In this document: one piece after another, positions 15,555 to 20,301 of the stretch | How the letters are laid out: each line of letters opens with the position of its first letter | Position numbering within the stretch: the stretch's first letter is position 1 | Origin: Bacteroidota bacterium | GTDB lineage: Bacteria; Bacteroidota; Bacteroidia; NS11-12g; UBA955 | Assembly: GCA_027488495.1 (NCBI GenBank) | Contig: JAIYBO010000122.1 | Location: 1-20,301 of the forward strand | DNA: 20,301 bases | Direction of reading: 5' to 3' | Notes under the pieces: model-generated | The model's database searches: none | Told to the model about the DNA's origin: nothing | The model's input: only the letters and a program-made list of their open reading frames with translations | Translations under genes and position numbers: made by a program

Positions 15555-17141
15555 TTATTGAACCAAAAGCACCTCTGTAATTCGTTTATCGCCTTGAGAA
15601 AGTTGAACATAATAATTACCACTTCTCAATCCAACTACATCCAAATCAACTACATAGGTTCCATGTCCATGCCAATCATCTTTCAATATTCTCACCAATT
15701 GCCCCATGGCATCAAACAAAGATATTTTCACATTTCCTGATTCAGTAAAGTACTCTATTTGGGTATGGGATACCGCGGGATTTGGGAAAATGCGATTCAA
15801 TGAGATTCTGCTAACCAAGTCTATGTAGTCATCGATACTCGCTTTGTTGGCTTTGAAAATGGGCAAAGTATTGAACTCTTTTCCACCCATCGCCACCTTC
15901 ACATCTGCTGCTGGCAACTCAAACCAATCTGTCAACACTGAAGCATATACCTGTCTAAAATCGTACTGCATAGGAACATTGTCGTTCACAGTAACGGTAG
16001 ACGGAATTGTTGGATTGGCGCCGATTACACCATTTTGAACCGCTTTGCCAAAAACAAACATTGGCGCTGCAGCACCATGATCTGTTCCATTACTGGCATT
16101 GCTAATCACCCGCCTTCCAAACTCGCTGAAAGTCATACCAACCACACGATCTTCCAATCCCAAAAGCTTCAGATCATCTTGGAAAGCAGCAATGGCATCT
16201 CCCAATTGCTTCATCAAATTACCATGTGAACCCAAACTATGATCACTGCTATCAACCTGTTCACTGTGTGTATCAAATCCACCAATACTCACCATGTAAA
16301 CCGGTGTCTTTAATCCACCGCTAATCAATTTTGCCACAATTTTCAATTGATCGCTCAATGGTTGCCTACCGCCAGTTGGATATTTCGTTGATTTATTCAC
16401 TCCTTTGGCCGCCGCATTTTTAATTACTGTAGCGTATTGATTGGTTTGTTGGGCCATCAATCTCAAAAAAGCCAACTCGTTACCCGCCGGAGTGTTGGGC
16501 GTTGGATCTGTGGTTCCTGACGCCAAATTGTAAAACGTGGTTGGGTCTGTGATTGCCATTCCCATGTTTACTTCAGGGCCCATGAATGCCAACGACACCA
16601 TTTGACCAATCTCTATCGCCAATGGATCCGGCATCGTAGCAGTTGGATAGCCCTTTGGATAGCCCGTGTATGTACCATCCAAATACCGACCCATCCAACC
16701 CGTTGTCCAACTTTCATTGCTATCAGAACCACTCATCCAAATATCGGCCGCACGAAAATGCGAGTAATTGGGATTGGGATAACCCACAGCTTGAATGGCA
16801 CTGAGTTGACCGTTGTTATATAAATCCCTCAGTCCTCCCAACTGCGGATGCAGACCCACGCTTGGCTTGTCCCAAAAACTCAACACCTTGTTATCGGGTA
16901 TCAAAATGTTGTTTCGGGCTTTGGATAAATTGGAATATTGATCCAATGGAATTAGGGTATTCAACCCATCATTTCCACCAGACAAATTGATAATTACCAA
17001 TACTTTACCATCGGCAGTCCGCCTTCCCAAAGATCTCAACAAAGGAGAGTCTTCGTAAGTTTTCACACCCATTCCATTCAATGCCAACGGCAATACGGTA
17101 CCTGCAGCTGCTGTTGCTTTTACAAAAGATCTACGTTTCAT
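15555..17141 (-). CDS. DUF1501 protein with Tat signal and T9SS type A sorting domain
   Basis: This 528-residue secreted protein belongs to the DUF1501 family, which has an alkaline-phosphatase/sulfatase-like fold and no firmly assigned function. The N-terminus MKRRSFVKATAAAGTVLPLA has the twin-arginine pattern (R3-R4-S-F-V-K). Family motifs: INLSGGNDGLNTLIP (about 52-66), NPNYSHFRAADIWMSG, GGFDTHSEQ and FSEFGRRVISNASNGTDHG. The C-terminal 84 residues (445-528) are a type IX secretion sorting domain: FPNP (452-455), then ISLFDAMGQLV and LRSGNYYVQL. Together these predict folded export by Tat followed by T9SS passage across the outer membrane. It starts three bases after the stop of the DUF1800 gene, so the two form an operon. 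Confidence 0.93.
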   Translation of the reverse strand: MKRRSFVKATAAAGTVLPLALNGMGVKTYEDSPLLRSLGRRTADGKVLVIINLSGGNDGLNTLIPLDQYSNLSKARNNILIPDNKVLSFWDKPSVGLHPQLGGLRDLYNNGQLSAIQAVGYPNPNYSHFRAADIWMSGSDSNESWTTGWMGRYLDGTYTGYPKGYPTATMPDPLAIEIGQMVSLAFMGPEVNMGMAITDPTTFYNLASGTTDPTPNTPAGNELAFLRLMAQQTNQYATVIKNAAAKGVNKSTKYPTGGRQPLSDQLKIVAKLISGGLKTPVYMVSIGGFDTHSEQVDSSDHSLGSHGNLMKQLGDAIAAFQDDLKLLGLEDRVVGMTFSEFGRRVISNASNGTDHGAAAPMFVFGKAVQNGVIGANPTIPSTVTVNDNVPMQYDFRQVYASVLTDWFELPAADVKVAMGGKEFNTLPIFKANKASIDDYIDLVSRISLNRIFPNPAVSHTQIEYFTESGNVKISLFDAMGQLVRILKDDWHGHGTYVVDLDVVGLRSGNYYVQLSQGDKRITEVLLVQ

Positions 17142-17144
17142 GGC

Positions 17145-18863
17145 TTATGACAATTGATATTCGGAAAGATTCATGATGGATTTAAGCAAATACTTCAATT
17201 TCACGGTTGCCGTTGATAGGGCAGTTGCATAATTGGGGTCTGAAGGATCTGTAGCCGCTCGATATTCATCGCTCCAGTTGTAATCAGGAATTCCGCCTGG
17301 CAGTAGAACTTCTTTCAGCGATGCGATTTGGGTAGCAGACAACGACATGGGCAACAAATGTGATGTGCAATCCGCGATCAAATCATCGGCTTTTCCTGGA
17401 TTACTTAACTGTTTTACAAAAATCCAAGGATCTACAATCATGGTATAAGTACCCACTTTGTGGCCAATGAATAACAAGTAATCGGTAAATTGATTTCTTT
17501 TTGGTAAGGTATCGCTATTGATCCAACTTCGATGAAACAGGGGCTTTTGATACCAGGCCGGCCATCCCGCAACATTTGGTGGATCTCCAATGTTCAATTG
17601 TGTTAACTGACCAAAGGCCATTCCCATTTGATACATTTGATACAACAGAAAATAATCCGTTGAACTTGGGAATTTCAATTCCATTTCCCTGCAAAAACCC
17701 GCTTGCTGGGTGATTGGATCCTTGATCACACAAGCACGATTCCAAGAGTCGAAGAAATGCTCACTCATCAACAACGTTTTGAGTACCGTTTTGATACTAT
17801 AACCGCTGTCTCTGAACACTTTTGCCAAAGGCACTATCACATTGGTTTCCACCGTGTCATCAATTTCATAGTACACGAAGTATTCATACAATTTTCTGCA
17901 AATGAACAACGCCACCTCATCCACCTTGAAAATCATCGTGAGTAAATCATCCAATTCAGTGTTTCCCGCATTGATGCCGGTCTGACCTTTGATTACCGTA
18001 TTGCCATAAAACGAACTGAATTGCTTGTCGGTAGAATCGTGATTCACACTCACAAAGGCAGTGCTAAATGGGTTTGTAAGCGGATTGATGCTCCATCCAG
18101 TAAGCACCTTTGCCATAGCTTTCACATCATCCTCTGTGAATTTGCTATTGGGTCCCTTTCCCAATGTGAAAAGTTCTTGAAGTTCCCTCGCATAATTTTC
18201 ATCAGGGGCTTTTTTTGTATTCAATCGGCCATTGAGATAGAACAACATCGCAGGGTCTATGGTAATGGCCCTAGTTAAATCCTTAAAATTCCCAAGTGCA
18301 TGGGTATACAACACTTTGGTATACACATAACAAGCGCGTGAATCCGGAATTTCTAAAAATTGCAAGGCGAAGTGGTTGTGCCAAAACAAAACCATTTTAG
18401 CTTGAATATCTGGCGTTTGGGTCACCATCAAGCTCCAAAGCCAAGATTTCACGCTGTTTTTCCGATTGGGTTCAACCGCCGGATCCAAGGGAGCATTCAC
18501 CCACGTGCTTCCATAAGGAACGTTGGGATCATTTACCAAATTGCCGTAATTGTTAATGGGCGGATTGGGCATCGCACTGGGAACATTGAGCAACGCATCT
18601 ACCACCTGCTCCAAAGTTTTTCCCTTGTACAAGTTGTAATCAGATACTTTTACCCCGAACAAAGTACGACGGAGCAAATGCATCAATTCGGATTTTCCAA
18701 AACTGCCTTTGTATGCCGATATACCCGTATTTGTTCTGCGCTGCAAACCAATGTTTCCATTGATTTCTTCATCTTTTTGCAGTGTTTCATCCACTTCATT
18801 TACAGCGAATTGATCCGATGATGAGGGATTTCTGAGCGATTGAAAAAATTGTTTGCGATCCAT
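17145..18863 (-). CDS. DUF1800 family protein, partner of DUF1501
   Basis: This 572-residue protein belongs to the DUF1800 family, whose function is not established. Family motifs: LMHLLRRTLFGV (about 61-72), MVLFWHNHFALQ (about 155-166), DPAMLFYLNG and the hallmark NYARELQELFTLGKG, then AKVLTGWSI and the late PPNVAGWPAWY. The usual pairing with DUF1501 is kept, with the stop three bases before the next ATG. The N-terminus (MDRKQFFQSLRNPSSSD) has no hydrophobic core, so no Sec or Tat signal is visible, and there is no C-terminal sorting domain. It might therefore be exported with its partner or stay inside. No promoter box was found in the 81 bases between it and birA. Confidence 0.92.
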   Translation of the reverse strand: MDRKQFFQSLRNPSSSDQFAVNEVDETLQKDEEINGNIGLQRRTNTGISAYKGSFGKSELMHLLRRTLFGVKVSDYNLYKGKTLEQVVDALLNVPSAMPNPPINNYGNLVNDPNVPYGSTWVNAPLDPAVEPNRKNSVKSWLWSLMVTQTPDIQAKMVLFWHNHFALQFLEIPDSRACYVYTKVLYTHALGNFKDLTRAITIDPAMLFYLNGRLNTKKAPDENYARELQELFTLGKGPNSKFTEDDVKAMAKVLTGWSINPLTNPFSTAFVSVNHDSTDKQFSSFYGNTVIKGQTGINAGNTELDDLLTMIFKVDEVALFICRKLYEYFVYYEIDDTVETNVIVPLAKVFRDSGYSIKTVLKTLLMSEHFFDSWNRACVIKDPITQQAGFCREMELKFPSSTDYFLLYQMYQMGMAFGQLTQLNIGDPPNVAGWPAWYQKPLFHRSWINSDTLPKRNQFTDYLLFIGHKVGTYTMIVDPWIFVKQLSNPGKADDLIADCTSHLLPMSLSATQIASLKEVLLPGGIPDYNWSDEYRAATDPSDPNYATALSTATVKLKYLLKSIMNLSEYQLS

Positions 18864-18944
18864 ACCAAATGGTGAATTTAACCATTAGACATGAATAACA
18901 CATCATTCGTTTACTCCCGCAATAAATCCTTTGAAAAAAATGAC

Positions 18945-19793
18945 TCAATAGCCATAGGCCATTTTCACCTCACCATGATGAAATTCTGCCAATTCTCCGG
19001 AAGATAATTCAACACAAATTTGACCCTTTTCATTGATTCCCATCAACTTGCAATCGATCATTTCGTGAGAATCGCCGGCAATCAACTTGATGTTTTGTTC
19101 CTTCCGATAAAGCCAATCTGCGTATTTCTCAGCAAATTCTCCCAATTGATCCCAAGCATTCCACAAGCCATGAATCATGGCCACAATGATTTCTTTGATG
19201 TTGAATGTCTCAGAATCAAAGGGTGCTTTGCTTTTCTCAAAATTCAGACAAAGCGATGTAGCCAAAGGCTGATTTTCAAAATTCACCTGATTCACATTTA
19301 CACCCACGCCCAAAAACAAATATTTGTTTGCACCCACAGTGATTATCTCCATCAACATGCCACCCACCTTCTTGTGATTCAGAATCAAATCGTTGGGCCA
19401 TTTGATTTCTATCGAACCCAAACCCAAATTCATTAAAGCATCGGCCAATCCTGCAGATAGTCCCTTATTCATTAACACCAGTTGATTTTCATAGCCGGGC
19501 ATCAGCGGAAAAGCCACAGTAAACATCGCATTTTTCCCAGCTTCCGAAATCCATGTGTTTCCCCTTTGCCCTTTTCCTTGCGTTTGAACATCGGTGTATA
19601 AAACCAAAGGATTCTTTTGGGTATTCACACCCATGGCGCCACTTTCCATAAATCGCAGCAACTGCAATTGGGTGGAATCACAACTGGGAGAATAAAAAAG
19701 ATGACCCCTACCTACTGAACCGATGAACTGAATGTCTAACAAAATGGCGTTCTTTGTAGCAAAGTAAGCGATTACATGGCGAAAAAAATTCAA
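18945..19793 (-). CDS. birA: Biotin-[acetyl-CoA-carboxylase] ligase, short form
   Basis: This enzyme makes biotinyl-AMP and transfers biotin to the carrier domain of acetyl-CoA carboxylase. Motifs: the biotin/AMP loop GKGQRGNTW (73-81), KWPNDLILNHKKVGGML (131-147) and LGVGVNVNQ (161-169). The N-terminal DNA-binding domain of E. coli BirA is absent, so this is the non-regulatory class. The only ATG (19793) makes the gene overlap the start of rsfS by 18 bases, and its first 17 residues are not family-like. A TTG at 19742 (LLDIQFIG) is a good alternative. It would give 265 residues and lie downstream of a near-consensus TTACTTTG box at 19767-19760. The true start is unresolved. Confidence 0.9.
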   Translation of the reverse strand: MNFFRHVIAYFATKNAILLDIQFIGSVGRGHLFYSPSCDSTQLQLLRFMESGAMGVNTQKNPLVLYTDVQTQGKGQRGNTWISEAGKNAMFTVAFPLMPGYENQLVLMNKGLSAGLADALMNLGLGSIEIKWPNDLILNHKKVGGMLMEIITVGANKYLFLGVGVNVNQVNFENQPLATSLCLNFEKSKAPFDSETFNIKEIIVAMIHGLWNAWDQLGEFAEKYADWLYRKEQNIKLIAGDSHEMIDCKLMGINEKGQICVELSSGELAEFHHGEVKMAYGY

Positions 19794-20147
19794 ACATCAA
19801 GTGTGGAGGCGTTGGTTGCAGTGATTGTGCACGGTCTACAAGAAAAAAAAGGAATCAAAATTGTTTCTCTCGATTTGCGCAAAACCAGCAGCGCATTCGC
19901 AGATTTCTTTGTGATATGTGAGGGTGGATCTTCCAGACAAGTGGATGCATTGGCCGATAGCGTTGAAGACGAAGTGCGAAAAGCCATGAAAGAGAAGCCA
20001 GCACATCGCGAAGGAAACGACGCGTCAGAATGGGTACTGCTCGATTACATCAACGTTGTGGTTCACATATTTTCAGAAGAAAAAAGAAATTTCTACCAAT
20101 TGGAAGAATTGTGGGGCGATGGCATAATTACCAAACACGACGCATAA
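19776..20147 (+). CDS. rsfS: Ribosome silencing factor (RsfS/Iojap/DUF143 family)
   Basis: This 123-residue protein binds ribosomal protein uL14 and blocks joining of the subunits when nutrients are short. The whole family core is visible: VSLDLRKTSSAFADFFVICEG (about 29-49, seen as two segments), SSRQVDALADSVEDE (about 51-65) and the C-terminal WVLLDYINVVVHIFSEEKR (about 87-105) followed by FYQLEELWGD. The ATG at 19776 gives the usual length. It diverges from birA, with start regions touching or overlapping. No consensus -7 box was found upstream. In many bacteria rsfS lies beside nadD; here it does not. Confidence 0.95.
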   Translation: MAKKIQTSSVEALVAVIVHGLQEKKGIKIVSLDLRKTSSAFADFFVICEGGSSRQVDALADSVEDEVRKAMKEKPAHREGNDASEWVLLDYINVVVHIFSEEKRNFYQLEELWGDGIITKHDA

Positions 20148-20160
20148 TTTTTAAAAAACA

Positions 20161-20191
20161 TTTGGAATAGTCAACTTCTTTTGTATCTTTG
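20161..20191 (+). promoter_or_regulatory. Bacteroidota-type promoter of the tRNA-Glu cluster
   Basis: TTTG (20161-20164), a 19-base spacer, then TATCTTTG (20184-20191) form a full consensus promoter. It ends 13 bases before the tRNA-Glu gene. Confidence 0.85.
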
Positions 20192-20204
20192 CAGCCCCTT
20201 AGAT

Positions 20205-20276
20205 GGCCCGTTCGTCTATCGGTTAGGACGCCAGGTTTTCATCCTGGAAAGAGGGGTTCGACTCCCCTACGGGCTA
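20205..20276 (+). tRNA. tRNA-Glu (anticodon TTC)
   Basis: A 72-base cloverleaf. The acceptor GGCCCGT pairs with ACGGGCT (first pair G-T). The D arm contains CTATCGGTTAGG. The anticodon stem CCAGG/CCTGG encloses the loop TTTTCAT with anticodon TTC. The T arm is AGGGG TTCGACT CCCCT. The 3' CCA is not encoded. A full TTTG-N19-TATCTTTG promoter precedes it. Confidence 0.97.
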
Positions 20277-20287
20277 CGAAAATAAAT

Positions 20288-20301
20288 CGCGGGATGGAGC
20301 A
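20288..20301 (+). tRNA. Partial tRNA, probably initiator tRNA-fMet, cut by the right edge
   Basis: The last 14 bases, CGCGGGATGGAGCA, match the 5' end of bacterial initiator tRNAs. C1 would give the unpaired C1-A72 end, and GAGC starts the D stem. It lies 11 bases after tRNA-Glu, so the two are probably transcribed together. Only the first 14 bases are visible, so identity rests on this short match. Confidence 0.7.

Noticed and set aside
1..20301. Mobile elements, CRISPR arrays, defence genes
   Set aside because: No transposase, integrase, regularly spaced direct repeats or known defence domains were seen on reading both strands.

Overview
The window is a gene-dense stretch of a Bacteroidota chromosome. 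Three things point to this phylum: a T9SS type A sorting domain on the DUF1501 protein; promoters of the TTTG / TAnnTTTG type with A-rich translation starts rather than Shine-Dalgarno sites; and the lineage-typical set of ExbB/ExbD, an acyloxyacyl hydrolase, a FKBP-like lipoprotein and a DUF1800/DUF1501 pair. The class or order cannot be fixed from this sequence. It looks like core chromosome: no transposase, integrase, phage gene, CRISPR array or restriction system is seen, and no stretch over 300 bases lacks a gene.

Layout, left to right. An unclassified outer-membrane-barrel-like gene (+, cut by the left edge) faces a minus-strand envelope set: exbB, exbD and a PagL-like acyloxyacyl hydrolase, in transcription order from 3493 down to 1052. 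Next to the right, still on the minus strand, are a DUF502 membrane protein, purD (purine synthesis), rsmE (16S rRNA methylation), cysS (cysteinyl-tRNA synthetase) and rfbB (dTDP-glucose 4,6-dehydratase). A FKBP-like lipoprotein gene follows, overlapping nrnA by one base. nrnA diverges from an M16 zinc protease gene, and the two start regions share an inverted repeat.

pnuC (-) and a Mn-type superoxide dismutase gene (+) diverge from a short promoter region. The sod gene meets rplY (-) at a clear bidirectional hairpin terminator. prs and a tRNA-Gln lie upstream of rplY on the same strand. Then come a DUF1501 protein with Tat and T9SS signals, its DUF1800 partner, and a short-form birA that diverges from rsfS (+). 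The right edge holds a tRNA-Glu with a full consensus promoter and the first 14 bases of what appears to be an initiator tRNA-fMet.

Most of this is housekeeping. The parts most worth a second look are: (1) a series of TAnnTTTG boxes set so close to start codons (purD, rfbB, nrnA, the M16 gene) that the mRNAs would be leaderless or nearly so; (2) the DUF1800/DUF1501 pair, in which only one partner carries export signals; (3) the translational coupling of exbD to a lipid-A-deacylase-like barrel. No clearly new multi-gene system is evident.
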